Shown: positions 11,201 through 22,210 of the stretch, in pieces | Numbering within the stretch: position 1 is the first letter of the stretch | How the letters are laid out: every line of letters begins with the position of its first letter | DNA from: Eunapius fragilis | Taxonomy: Eukaryota > Porifera > Demospongiae > Spongillida > Spongillidae | NCBI GenBank assembly: GCA_963681505.1 | Contig: OY811978.1 | Span: 3,902,382-3,966,381 of the forward strand | DNA: 64,000 nucleotides | Direction of reading: 5' to 3' | Notes under the pieces: model-generated | Told to the model about the DNA's origin: nothing | The model's input: the letters and a program-made list of their open reading frames with translations, nothing else | Database searches by the model: none | Program-made: the position numbers and the translations under genes

Positions 11201-12972
11201 TGCTATTGATACATACTGGTAATTAAAACTAAACAACATCCATATTTCCCAGAATGTCATTTAATGAATACACCAATGTTCCGTTGGATTGAACATTACA
11301 TCTTTCATTTTTGGCTCACAGGGAGCTGATTACAATGAAGCTAGCCCCAGGTTACCGGTGCCTCCCAGCAACTCCTCATCACCCCGGGCCCCTGGACTAC
11401 CTTGCTCTGACCAGGGTCGCTGTCCCTCCAGTGCTGCGTAGTGATTCTGCGTAAGTCGATTTTTTTTTGCCCTTGTAAGGGGAAGGACTCATTTCACTAT
11501 GTGTGTGTGTGTGTGCAAGTGTGTGTGTGTGTGTGCAAGTGTGTGTGCAAGTGTGTGTGTGTATGTGCAAGTGTGTGTGTGTGTGTGCAAGTGTGTGTGT
11601 AGTCATGGTAGTTGTATTAATTTACTCACATGTAGCAGTTATTACATGTGTGCAGTGAACGTCTTCACTTGTGACATACATAACTGTTCCCACACATCCC
11701 ACACTCCACACACTCTACATACTCCCACACTCCCACTCCTCACATTCCTCATATTTCCCACACCATCCCACACCACACGCACTACACACTCCCCACACCT
11801 CCCTCCACACTTACTAGGGCACTTGCATGCAGATACGAGCTGCGGTGTGTGATCGGCATCATTCGCCATGGAGACAGGACTCCCAAACAGAAGATGAAAA
11901 TTGTAGTCACTCACAGGAGGTTCATTAAGCTGTACGAGGAGCTAAATGTGTCCAGAACTGGTCGTGTGAAGATCAAGGATCCAAAACTGATGCAGGTACG
12001 TGTAGATCATCATTGTGTGAGTACATCTTTCTATTCATATTCCCCTGTCAGTCATTTGTAGCTGTTATTAAAATGCAAAAATTTATTCAGGTTAAGGACA
12101 AGTCATGTGACGAGTCATGTGACGAGTCATGTGACGAGTCATGTGATAAGTCATGTGACGAGTCATGTGACAAGTCATGTGATGAGTCATGTGACAAGTC
12201 ATGTGATGAGTCATGTCTGTTTCTTAAAGAAGTTAGTGGAAAGTAATTAACTTGAGCTCTTTTTCACGCACAACACACACACACACACAGAGGGTACTGG
12301 ACATAGCAAGATACCTTGTTGACGAGGTCACACGGAAGAGAAATAGCGAAGGAGTGCAGGAAAAGCTTCAAAAGCTGGAACAGTTGAAAGCTGTTTTGGA
12401 AATGTAATAGCTCATTGTGTGACCACTTACCTTCCTTCAGTCAGGCAGTCTGTCTGCATGTACATTGTACATCTCTGTTTACATGTACATGTCTACCACA
12501 CTTCTCACAGGCATGGTCACTTCTCTGGCATCAATCGGAAAGTCCAATTCAAGCAGCTGAATGGAAAGTGTAGCCATGTACAGTCACCACATGGCCAGCC
12601 ACCAGACAAAGGTCAGTGATGTCATGTTTCATGTGACAATGCAGTATATGTTTTTTTTTTTTTTTACATCATTCAGGTCCCCAGCCCACCACCCAGCTGC
12701 TCCTGATCCTGAAGTGGGGAGGTGAGCTGACCTCTGTTGGACAGAGACAGGCCGAGGAGCTGGGGAGGGCCTTCAGGTGCATGTACCCTGGGGGTGAGGG
12801 GGAGTACGCCTCCCTGCCCGGGTCTGGGTTCCTCAGACTGCACAGCACCTACCGTCACGACCTGAAGGTGTATGCCTCTGATGAGGGCAGGGTACAGATG
12901 ACCGCCGCTGCATTCACTAAGGTACATTGTGTGTGTGTGTGTGTGTGAAAATGTGTGTATGTGTATGTGTAA

Positions 12973-13031
<59 letters not shown>

Positions 13032-13643
13032 TGTGTGTGTGTGTGTCTGTGTGTGTGTGTGTAAATGTGTGTCTGTGTGTTTGTGTGTTGGTGTCTTGGT
13101 TTTGTTGATAAAGTGTTTTGGGAGCTAAAATGACAGTTCTAACACAAAATATGTGGTACGAATACCCTTACAATGGTCAGGACAAGGCATTCCCTAGCAT
13201 ACTAGTACAAATACCCTTACAATGGTGGGCAAGGCATTCCCTAGCATACTGGTGGTCTAGCATGCCCACACATAGGTACTGTCACCATCACCATGGTCAC
13301 CACCAATTGATCCCACACAACATACATGCATGTATTGTGGAAGAGCAATTGGTTACCGGTAACCTTGGTAATAGTTCAGTGGTGGTGATGTGGTGTCCAG
13401 TATGAATACACATGTATGCATGTGCTTCGTTGGTGTCTGTAGGGTCTCTTGGAGTTGGAGGGCAACCTGGCATCTGTGCTGGTACATCTTGTCAAGCGGG
13501 ATGCTGTTGCCACGGCAATGTTGGACGTCTCGTGTGCCAATGTGGAGGAAGTGCTAGCCGTCGTCAAGGAAAAGCTTCATTCCACGTTGAAGTCTTCTGA
13601 GGATGTGACAGATGAAACCATTGCAGAGGTTGGTAATACTCAC

Positions 13644-13732
<89 letters not shown>

Positions 13733-16700
13733 GTGTTGGTGTGTTGGTGTGTGTGTGTGTGTGTTGGTATGCACTGCATGGTGTTTGTGTGTGTGTACCA
13801 AGTGCAGGTACATTGGTGCAGACGTTTGTACCGTAAAATACTGCCTGCCCCCTCCCATTGGAGGAGGGGAAAAAAAGGCTCATGTTTAAACAATTGTACA
13901 TGTATGTATTTCCATAACTGGGAACGTTTCCATAAACCTATTCAACATTCCAGGAAATAACATGGTACGATTTAGACAGAAGCATTTGCGGTTACTGAGA
14001 TGCGCTTGTTTAAGCACAAGCCGTTTTTTATTTTTTTATTGGGGTGGGGCCTTATTGGTGGTACCTTACAGTAATTGTGAACAACCTGAGTGGGGAGATT
14101 GGGGTCATTTTTTGTTACATTCCAACTAAGAGGGTGGGGGGGGGGGGGGGGTATGATTGTTTAATGACTTGTGTTTTTAAACACTGTAGCTGGTACCCAC
14201 TGGAATATCATCTCAAGAAAAGGCCATTCGGTTGGTTAAAAATTTTCAAGGAGCATGTTGTACACTTTGGGAGAAGATCAAGGAATTGATGGTCGGTTTG
14301 CGACAGATGTTGCCACTGCAAAGAGGTGAGTTGTTTCATATTGGTAATGGGCTTTATTCAGAATCATTGGGAGTGAGCTTTATTCAGAATCATTGGGAGT
14401 GAGCTTTATTCAGAATCATTGGGAGTAAGCTTTATTCAGAATCATTGGGAGTGAGCTTTATTCAGAATCATTGGGAGTGAGCTTTATTCACAATCATTGG
14501 GAGTGAGCTTTATTCACAATCATTGGGAGTGAGCTTCATTCAGAATCATTGGGAGTGAGCTTCATTCAGAATCATTGGGAGTGAGCTTTATTCAGAATCA
14601 TTGGGAGTGAGCTTTATTCACAATCATTGGGAGTGAGCTTCATTCAGAATCATTGGGAGTGAGCTTCATTCAGAATCATTGGGAGTGAGCTTTATTCAGA
14701 ATCATTGGGAGTGAGCTTCATTCAGAATCATTGGGAGTGAGCTTCATTCAGAATCATTGGAAGTGAGCTTCATTCAGAATCATTGGGAGTGAGCTTTATT
14801 CAGAATCATTGGGAGTGAGCTTCATTCAGTGATTCGTTAATGGTAGACCGGTAGCCTTCAAAGTTTTTCATGTTTGTTCAATTCTGCACTATGTGTATGT
14901 GCTGAGGCTGACCAGTGAGACATTAGCAGTAGTAGTAGTAGTAGCACATGTACAGGTCACCAACTACTACTTGGGATGTCTCAGTGCTTTGCGCCACCTG
15001 TAGGCCTAAGAGGCTATGCCTCAGGGCCTCCATCCCTTGGGTGGTGCTATTGTTGGTGGCATAGCTTAATGGTCAAGCTTTTAGCTGTTAACCAAAATTA
15101 GGAGCTTTAATCATTGGTAATTAGCTTCATTCAGAATCATTGGGAGTGAGCATTGTGATAGAAATATCACACCATTTATGTTTTGATGAGGGAATAGCAG
15201 TAGTACCAGGTGTGACCCCCTCCCCTCCCCCTCCCTTTCCCAGAGGTTGTGTTGTACCATGAAGAGACATTGATGATGATGTATAATCGATGGGACAAAC
15301 TTGAGAAGGTAGCAGTTGTATGTTTTTGATATGGAAGGTCAGGGTATGTTGTACATAAAGGTCAGGGTATGTTGTACATGAGGGTCAGGGTATGTTGTAC
15401 ATAAAGGTCAGGGTATGTTGTACATAAAGGTCAGGGTATGTTGTACATGAGGGTCAGGGTATGTTGTACATGAGGGTCAGGGTATGTTGTACATGAAGGT
15501 CAGGTATGTTGTACATGAGGGTCAGGGTATGTTGTACATGAAGTCAGGGTATGTTGTACATGAGGGTCAGGGTATGTTGTACATGAAGTCAGGGTATGTT
15601 GTACATGAAGGTCAGTATATGAAGGTCTGTACATGTATGGGGGAAGCATATCAGTGAGCTTTCATGTACATGTGAGGGGCCTGTGAGACTGTCTGAAAAC
15701 AATGTGATTAGGGGAGAGGGCGTATGGCACACAATGTTGTGGAGACCAACACTAGGCCTGTCAAAAAAATTCCACTGGATTTTCAACAGTTTCTAATTGC
15801 ACAAAATGCCAGCAATAATAAACACTTGAATATAACCAAAAAACCAATCACGGCGTCAGGATTACAGTGTGCAAGTGCCAATCAATGCCTTCTTCGATAT
15901 AGAGCAGAAATTCGCTAGGGGAACTCGTCACTGTTTCGGGTTCTAACTTGCTACATATGCACAGCTCCATCCACCAGTTTTGCGTGTGAAGCATCGTTAT
16001 GCGTCGTCCCCACTTGGTGCAACACTTGCTTCGCTGGTTGACAAGTACAAGTAATTTCTGTGCTTCAGAGCATGTGTAGCAGTATCTAACGGTTAAAAGG
16101 AAGCTGTCAGTTTTATAAGCCTGTGCAGTTGGAATTTTTTGGTGGAATTTTTGAGCATTTGCAGTTGGCATTTTGTGTAGCATTTTTTTGACACAATGAG
16201 AAATACCCCAATTAAGATAATAGCATACCAGCATTGCAGTTAATTAACCAGCAGTGCTGGTAAATGAAATAACTTCTGTTTGAAATTGAAATCTTCGTAT
16301 GACCCTAAGTACCAAGTTCCCCCATACCTTTTCTCTTATTGGCCATATTTGACTGTTGATAAGTTAACTAGAACCATGGTCATCTTCACTTTCAGCATAG
16401 AATCAATCTAAAGATGATAGTATGTTTATCTTACCTGTAAAAGCATATGACTGATTGTTTGGTCATGTATCTCCATGGTAACGCACTAGTAAGTAGGATT
16501 AGCCTGAGTAAGGTTGTGTTACTGGTTGTGGTTTGATTAGTGCACGCGCACGTACGTGTGTGTATGCATTTATTAGCAATCACATGTATTTTTTTAAATG
16601 CATGTATTCAGGATTTCCGGAATCATGATGGGGAGTTTGACATCAGTAAGATTCCTGATATTTATGACTCTGCTAAATATGACCTTTTGCATAACAGGTC

Positions 16701-17037
16701 AGGTAAAGTGTGTGTGTGGTGTGTAGGTGGGTTTGGTGTATAGATGGAATAAGGGGTGTGGTTTATAGATGGAATAAGGCATGTTCTTAACATTCATTTT
16801 TGTATGCAACAATGAAATATGTTTCACACAACGTTTGTACACATTCACCAGTTAGATAATTTACAAGTGGCTATACTGTGTATTTCTCCTTCACGTGCTT
16901 GTTTCACCTTCCTCACGAATGCAGGCATGTGTGTCTCAGCTCTGTGGTAGCCATTTATTCCTGTGCTATGCACCTTGCTGACATTGTTGTACCACAGGTG
17001 AGGTGTGTGTGTGTGTGTGTGTGTATGTGTGTGTGTG

Positions 17038-17083
<46 letters not shown>

Positions 17084-18428
17084 CGTCTAAATGATCCCAC
17101 AGGATCACATTTTCCTGTATGAAAATAAATTGCAATCTTTGCATGTTGAAAGCTAAACTTTTAATGAGAGGCATTGTATTGAATATAACTTAACTTTGCA
17201 TGACGTGATTTGTTTCCTTACGTTTGCTGTGAGCATTATTATCACCTGTGTGCAAACAGCTCTTTAAAGTCATTAATTAGCATTTCCTGATCATTTGAAT
17301 GTCTCCTTCCCCCATACATGTACATAAGTTATGCAGTTATGCAGTTATCTACCACAGCCTATGCTCTCTAGGTATCGTTATGCAGTTACGTACCACAGCC
17401 TATGTTCTCTAGGTATCGTTATACAGTTATGTACCACAGCCTATGCTCTCTAGGTATCGTTATACAGTTATGTACCACAGCCTATGCTCTCTAGGTATCG
17501 TTGTGCAGTTATGTACCACAGCCTATGCTCTCTAGGTATCGTTATGCAGTTATGTACCACAGCCTATGCTCTCTAGGTATCGTTGTGCAGTTATGTACCA
17601 CAGCCTATGCTCTCTAGGTATCGTTGTGCAGTTATGTACCACAGCCTATGCTCTCTAGGTATCGTTGTACAGTTATGTACCACAGCCTATGTTCTCTAGG
17701 TATCGTTATGCAGTTACGTACCACAGCCTATGCTCTCTAGGTATCGTTATGCAGTTACGTACCACAGCCTATGCTCTCTAGGTATCGTTATACAGTTATC
17801 TACCACAGCCTATGCTCTCTAGGTATCGTTATACAGTTATCTACCACAGCCTATGTTCTCTAGGTATCGTTACTGTGTTTCAAACCAGTTCATTTTAGTG
17901 AATATAGCACTTCTGAATGATTAAAATTAACTTAGTGTCCAGTATTACTTCATTTCAGAGGGCTTTGATTTAGTTAATTGACCAATTCATTGCAAATAAT
18001 TTAACTCAGAATACAAAGTTGTATAAGTAAATTTGCACTGGAGTACCTGTACAGTGTCATATTAAAGGCCTCTCATCTTTGTAACACAAAGGTACTGTCT
18101 AGGAGTATGGCCTCATATAATGTACATGTGTATTTGGTACTGTCTGAGGGTATGCCTCATATAATGTACATGTGTATTTGGTACTATCTAGGAGTATGGT
18201 ATAACTGCACTAGAGAAGCTAAAGATAGCGACTCAGGTGTGTCGCCCCTTGCTGAAGAAGATTAGAGCCGACTTCCGTCACACCCTCAGTGATGAAGTTT
18301 CCGACATCATCCACAGACTAGACCCCATGTATGCTGGGTGAGCTAGGAGGGAGGGAGGGAGGGAGGGAGGGAGGGAGGGGGTGCTGTGGGATGATATAGA
18401 TATGTATTGTCTGGTTGTGTTGTTTTTA

Positions 18429-18499
<71 letters not shown>

Positions 18500-21400
18500 T
18501 ATCAACCAGACAACAGTTTATACTAACCAAAAATTGTGAATTCAGTTTTGAATTAGGTTGCCTATGTGTTCAAATCCTATTATTGCATTACATGTACATG
18601 TATATGCTGTGTACTGATCAGGGGTAGCCTTCTGTTGAGGTGTATGGGGGAACCATACTGAGCAGGGATTAGCCTTCTGTTGAGGTGCATGGGGGAGCCA
18701 TACTGAGCAGGGATTAGCCTTCTGTTGAGGTGTATGAGAGAACCATACTGAGCAGGGATTAGCCTTCTGTTGAGGTGTATGGGGGAACCATGCATCGAGT
18801 ATACCTCGTGCTTAATTAATGCCCCCCACCCCACCCCTTGGAATGCTTCCTGGGATGTGTACATGTTACTCCCAGACACTGAATAGACCAAACTGTTTGC
18901 CACCACTGTTTGCCCACTGGGGGGGGGGGGAGGGGGGGCAGGCAGCTGCCACATGTGGGCGATTACTACCAAGCTAGCAGAGACCAAGGATATAAGCACT
19001 GGCTACCATTGTGTGTAGGCCAACCATGGTTTGGTGGCTGTGGGGGTAGAAGCCTCAGAGGGTGCACACCCTACCTGTGGGAAGTAATGATACACAAGTA
19101 CACGATAGAATGTGGCACAGGATACGTGTACATGTACACGTGTGGGGGAGGTGTGCATACAATTTATGTATGTGCAGTGGCTGATGACTGAGCACCCCCC
19201 CTTCTACCTTGGTCTATGGTGCCTTGGAACCAGGTCACTAAACCAGTTTGGGTGGTTGGGTTGGTTGTGGTTTTAGGACTGCCCCCCTTAAGAGGGGGAG
19301 GTTGGCTGTGATAGATGCTTATCAGCAGGCAGCATTCCCACAAACAATGTTTACTTCTGCTACCTAAACAAAAGCTTATTAAGTTTTATAAGTGACCTGT
19401 TGAAGCAAGCAAACATCCTTTACTGGTGACCACACATCATTAAGGGACGTCCTTAATGGGTGACCACACATCATTAGGGAACACCTTTAATGGGGTGGCA
19501 GCACTCATTTACATCCTTAATGGGTGACCACACATCATTAGGGGACACCCTTAATCTGTGACCATGCGTCATTAGGGGACACCCTTAATGGGTGACCATG
19601 CATTAGTTGGGCTTGGCTCACATCTTTGGGGGATGTTGGGATCATTCCTTGTGGTCAGGGCACACTGATTTTTTTTGGAGCAAGTTTTCCAACATTTAGT
19701 GCATTATGGTTGTATAGGTAGCTGGTCAATCCATGTATTGCTTAGGCAACTGGCATCTTGATATCCATGGATACATTGTGTATCAAACTGCATAGCTTAA
19801 CCAGCATTGGTCCTGTAGTAAGCCAGCGTGCAATACTAGTCTCATTGTACTACTTACTACAGGACCAAGGGCTAGTGCCTTAGCATAAAGCCTCTCTATA
19901 ACTGCTATCGAACCACTCCCTTTGTTTATATCCATGTTCCCTTTTACACCATACTCATCCATCTCTTCCTCCCATCTCACACTCTTTCGCCCTTCTTCGT
20001 CAATCCCTCCCTCCATTCTTTCCTCCAGCACCCCTATTATTCAGTCCCTTCTCATTTTAAGGACTAGGCAACAATGTTACATGCATCTCAATGATTAGTT
20101 TCAGTAAAACATTAGTTTTGCAAAAATTCATTGTGTTGCTTGCAAGCATGTTGCCTAGTGTATGTTCCGAGGCCTTATTGGGCAGATTTGATAGCACTTG
20201 GTCATATTTCCCATTTCACCAGAGCCCAAGTGTTATACGATCCATAGTCAAGCACTTGTTGTTTATTCATGTTGACATAGCAACAGGTTCTGTGGGAAGG
20301 CAGCATCTCAAGGTGCAGGTTTTTTTGTGTGTGATTGGATCTATTTGTTGGGTATAGCAATATTAGTTTGTTTTGTAATTGGATTATATTGACTGCATTG
20401 TAATCTACACAAGGCGAAATCTGGTGTAAATGACTTCTCTTGAGGGATATAGGTGCATGTTAAACCAAACTGCATTGTCATAGCGGTGGCTACAGGTCTT
20501 TGGTACAGCATTTAATACTATATGTTGTGAACAGTATCGTGTTAACTGATTGGTTGGCTGTCAGAACAGCTGCTCCCTGTCGCTGTGTTCCTACACCTCC
20601 CTCTCCCCTCTCCCCTCTGCTCTGTCCCTATTCACCCATTCCCCTCATTCCCTGCCTCTGTCCCTATTCACCCATCCCCCTCCCCTCACTCCCTACCTCT
20701 GTCCCTATTCAGCCATCCCCTCCCCTCACTCCCTACCTCTATCCCTATTCACCCATTCCCCTCCCCTCACTCCCTACCTCTGTCCCTATTCAGCCATTCC
20801 CCTCCCCTCACTCCCTACCTCTGTCCCTATTCACCCATTCCCCTCCCCTCACTCCCTACCTCTGTCCCTATTCACCCATCCCCCTCCCCTCACTCCCTAC
20901 CTCTGTCCCTATTCACCCATCCCCCTCCCCTCACTCCGTACCTCTATCCCTATTCAGCCATTCCCCTCCCCTCACTCCCTACCTCTGTCCCTATTCACCC
21001 ATCCCCCTCCCCTCACTCCCTACCTCTATCCCTATTCAGCCATTCCCCTCCCCTCACTCCCTACCTCTGTCCCTATTCACCCATTCCCCTCACTCCCTAC
21101 CTCTGTCCCTATTCACCCATCCCCTCCCCTCACTCCCTACCTCTATCCCTATTCAGCCATCCCCCTCCACACACTCACTTTATTCTCCACTTATCCAGGA
21201 GTTCAACAGGCGTCATGTCCCCAGACCGCCATGTCAGAACCAGGCTGTACTTCACCAGTGAATCTCATGTCCACACTATGGTCAACATCCTGAAATATGG
21301 AGGCCTTTTTGAGGTGTGTGGTTGAGTGCCTACCTACTTGCACACATGTACACACACACACACACACACGCACACACACGCACACACACACACATGCAAA

Positions 21401-22210
21401 ACACACCACACTGCAGTGATTGTGAGTCAAATCGCAGTATTCATTCCATTTTTGTGTACTCTATAAGGTGTGGTTTTCTTTTCATGTGATAAGCTTTAGG
21501 CAATCCACACATGGGTGGTACATGTATGTGTGCAGTCATACAATGTCATCATGGTTACATGGCTTTCCCTCTCTCCCTCTTTGTTATCCCATCTCTCTCC
21601 CCTGTCCATCTACACCAAACCCAAAGGAGCCAGTAGATGACCAATGGAAGAAGAGCTTGGAGATCATTAATAGCATGCCAGAACTGAACTACATGACCCA
21701 GATACTGTTCCAGCTGTTTGAAGATCCCCACCAGCCCTCAGACTCACCCTCACGTTACCTCATCAACGTACACTTCAGCCCGGGCGTGAGGGGAAGGGAG
21801 GACCTCATAGAGGCTGGGGAGGAGGTCTGTCATAACGGGGAGCACTCTTCCTCCTCCTCAGATGGGGCACCCTCCCTCATGCCACAACAGCACGATCTTA
21901 GAAGACCATCTGCCTCTCTGCCCGGTATGTGTATATGTCAGCTGCTTTTTTTTTTTGTTGAGGGTGCATGTGTGTAACATTTTATTTTTTTTAAATAGGT
22001 GACAGTGTTTATTCAATTCTCCGTGCCTTCCCTCCCTCCTCGTCTGCTTCTTTTCTCCTTGTGTCCCCTTTGCTCTCTTTTTTCTCTCACCTCTCACCTC
22101 CTGCAGGTCTTGAAAGTATGCCTGTATTGGAGGGAGTGGTACCACTGATGCACGTGTGCTCACTGCCTTATGCACAGTTGGACACATTCTTCTCCAGACT
22201 TAGTTCATAG
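4855..22210 (+). CDS. PPIP5K: PPIP5K copy A: inositol hexakisphosphate / diphosphoinositol-pentakisphosphate kinase (5' end not in window)
   Basis: Bifunctional cytosolic enzyme of the VIP1/PPIP5K family. The N-terminal ATP-grasp domain phosphorylates position 1 of InsP6 or 5-InsP7, and the histidine-phosphatase-like domain removes that phosphate. Eighteen exons in consistent phase can be read: 4855-5009, 6904-7056, 7625-7735, 8149-8270, 11322-11450, 11833-11995, 12291-12403, 12511-12611, 12677-12921, 13443-13628, 14190-14325, 15244-15308, 16612-16697, 16925-16997, 18192-18337, 21199-21313, 21627-21924, 22107-22210. They give 832 residues plus a stop. The first exon begins inside a codon, so upstream exons are needed; the counterparts of B exons 1-3 are absent from 1-4854. 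They are either upstream of the window or lost. Compared with B and C, this copy has one extra intron (14326-15243) and a shorter tail. Family assignment is secure; the activity of this copy is inferred. Confidence 0.88.
5010..5280. repeat. Minisatellite derived from the exon-4 splice donor (copy A)
   Basis: About nine irregular units of 16-32 bp start at the 5' splice site of exon 4855-5009. The donor reads AAGGTGTGTTGGGTGTG, and the repeat unit contains GAAGGTGTGTTGGGTGTG or close variants together with GTCATGTATT. The array therefore holds copies of the donor. Confidence 0.85.
5336..6634. repeat. 45-bp minisatellite, about 29 highly uniform copies
   Basis: The unit begins ACATAAGGACATGTATGTGG and is 45 bp long. 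It varies at only a few positions, chiefly GACATGT/GACGTGT and CATACGAG/CATACAAG. Because 45 is divisible by 3, each of several frames stays open for more than 430 codons on both strands. These ORFs have no independent support. The array lies in the intron between exons 4855-5009 and 6904-7056. Confidence 0.95.
6821..6893. repeat. (GT)n microsatellite next to a 3' splice site
   Basis: The GT run ends 10 bases before the acceptor of exon 6904-7056, so the polypyrimidine tract is almost absent. Confidence 0.9.
7305..7446. repeat. Minisatellite, about five copies
   Basis: Tandem copies share the core GGACCTGAAGTGGGAGGAGT. Confidence 0.85.
7590..7624. repeat. Poly-C polypyrimidine tract and AAG acceptor
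   Basis: A C-run of roughly 26 or more bases is followed directly by AAG and exon 7625-7735. A homopolymer of this size can form i-motif/G4 structures and is prone to sequencing errors. Confidence 0.8.
7750..7945. repeat. About 20-bp minisatellite downstream of the exon-6 donor
   Basis: Repeated unit GATGTAGTGTGGATGGTGGA with variants (GAAGTGTGG, ATAGTGGA). It begins about 15 bp after the donor at 7736. Confidence 0.85.
8271..11035. repeat. 17-bp minisatellite, about 2.76 kb, starting at the exon-7 splice donor (copy A)
   Basis: The unit is GCTAAGGTGGTCTGTGT, roughly 160 copies. The array starts within the donor GTGAGTGCTAAGGTGG of exon 8149-8270. The same array starts at the same donor in copies B (24667 on) and C (44957 and 51289, minus strand). 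Variants include GGTGATCTGT, GGTGTCTGT, TATGCTAAGG and an inserted GTCTGTG. Confidence 0.95.
11085..11195. repeat. About 25-bp tandem repeat, four copies
   Basis: Units contain GGTGTACATTGCTGGTACAT. Confidence 0.85.
11322..13628 (+). CDS. PPIP5K: Copy A exons: linker and first half of the phosphatase domain (6 exons)
   Basis: Exon 11322-11450 is the variable linker ([11 protein letters not shown] and onward; 129 bp against 111 and 126 bp in B and C). Exon 11833-11995 holds the histidine acid phosphatase signature [12 protein letters not shown]. Exon 12291-12403 reads [12 protein letters not shown]. Exon 12511-12611 reads [13 protein letters not shown]. Exon 12677-12921 contains [25 protein letters not shown] and [18 protein letters not shown]. 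Exon 13443-13628 reads [19 protein letters not shown]. All junction phases agree (2-2, 2-2, 0-0, 2-2, 1-1, 0-0). Confidence 0.9.
11493..11606. repeat. (GT)n with GTGCAAGT interruptions
   Basis: TG repeats are punctuated by GTGCAAGTG. They follow shortly after the donor at 11451. Confidence 0.85.
12096..12218. repeat. 12-bp tandem array of TCATGTGA (M-box/E-box-like) motifs
   Basis: About ten units of GACGAGTCATGT with GACAAG, GATGAG and GATAAG variants. Each carries CATGTG within TCATGTGA, the sequence bound by MITF/TFE/USF-type bHLH-zip factors in other animals. It lies in the intron after exon 11833-11995. A regulatory role is only possible, not shown. Confidence 0.75.
12926..13085. repeat. 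(GT)n microsatellite after the exon-12 donor
   Basis: The GT-rich run starts five bases after the donor GTACAT at 12922. Interruptions include AAATG and CTG. Confidence 0.9.
13645..13768. repeat. (GT)n microsatellite after the exon-13 donor
   Basis: An almost pure GT run starts about 16 bp after the donor at 13629. Confidence 0.9.
14190..18337 (+). CDS. PPIP5K: Copy A exons: second half of the phosphatase domain (5 exons, one split by an extra intron)
   Basis: Exons 14190-14325 ([19 protein letters not shown]) and 15244-15308 ([18 protein letters not shown]) total 201 bp. That is exactly the length of the single exon 14 in copies B and C. Next come 16612-16697 ([20 protein letters not shown]), 16925-16997 (HLADIVVPQ) and 18192-18337 ([20 protein letters not shown]). 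The last exon ends in phase 2 before GTGAGC. Confidence 0.9.
14326..15243 (+). other. Extra intron present only in PPIP5K copy A
   Basis: This is a GTGAGT...CCCAG intron in phase 1. It interrupts a codon inside what is a single 201-bp exon in copies B (31332-31532) and C (39217-39417 / 45559-45759). The two flanking exons of copy A total exactly 201 bp, so no coding sequence was lost or gained. Confidence 0.88.
14340..14832. repeat. 26-bp minisatellite, about 19 copies
   Basis: The unit core is GGGAGTGAGCTTTATTCAGA. A further isolated copy lies at 15119-15150. The array begins within about 20 bp of the donor of the extra intron. Confidence 0.93.
15328..15627. repeat. About 23-bp minisatellite, 13 copies
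   Basis: The unit core is GGTCAGGGTATGTTGTACAT. The array starts about 25 bp after the donor at 15309. Confidence 0.93.
15720..16255. other. Possible decayed dispersed element inside an intron
   Basis: A non-tandem, unique-looking stretch holds a 128-codon open frame on the minus strand (15848-16234) with no recognised domain. Composition differs from the surrounding satellite-rich intron. I cannot assign it to a transposon class. Confidence 0.25.
16998..17085. repeat. (GT)n microsatellite after the exon-16 donor
   Basis: The GT run begins at the donor GTGAGG of exon 16925-16997. Confidence 0.9.
17331..17872. repeat. 41-bp minisatellite, about 13 copies
   Basis: The unit contains CAGTTATGTACCACAGCCTA followed by TGCTCTCTAGGTATCGTTA. 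Variation is limited to single bases. Confidence 0.95.
18344..18500. repeat. (GGGA)n followed by (GT)n
   Basis: A GGGA run occupies 18347-18380 and a long GT run 18430-18499. Both lie directly after the donor at 18338. Confidence 0.9.
18620..18800. repeat. About 53-bp tandem repeat, 3-4 copies
   Basis: Units contain GCCTTCTGTTGAGGTG and CCATACTGAGCAGGGATTA. Confidence 0.85.
19430..19612. repeat. About 34-bp tandem repeat, five imperfect copies
   Basis: Units contain CCTTAATGGGTGACCA and CATCATTAGGGGACA. Confidence 0.8.
20590..21172. repeat. 41-bp pyrimidine-rich minisatellite, about 14 copies
   Basis: The unit contains CTCCCTACCTCTGTCCCTAT and CACCCATCCCCCTCCCCTCA. It ends 26 bp before the acceptor of exon 21199-21313, so it doubles as an extended polypyrimidine tract. 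The three plus-strand open frames through it are artefacts. Confidence 0.94.
21199..22210 (+). CDS. PPIP5K: Copy A exons: end of the phosphatase domain and short C-terminal tail (3 exons)
   Basis: Exon 21199-21313 has [14 protein letters not shown] and ILKYGGLFE. Exon 21627-21924 has [17 protein letters not shown] and [13 protein letters not shown], followed by a short Ser-rich stretch. Exon 22107-22210 ends in SRLSS and a TAG stop. The middle exon is 298 bp against 601 and 661 bp in B and C. Most of the basic, serine-rich disordered tail present in the other two copies is therefore absent. An AATAAA at 22437-22442 is a possible polyadenylation signal. Confidence 0.87.

Noticed and set aside
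15848-16234. 128-codon minus-strand ORF in a copy A intron
   Set aside because: No domain, antisense to a well-supported gene; could be a transposon remnant, but this is not shown.
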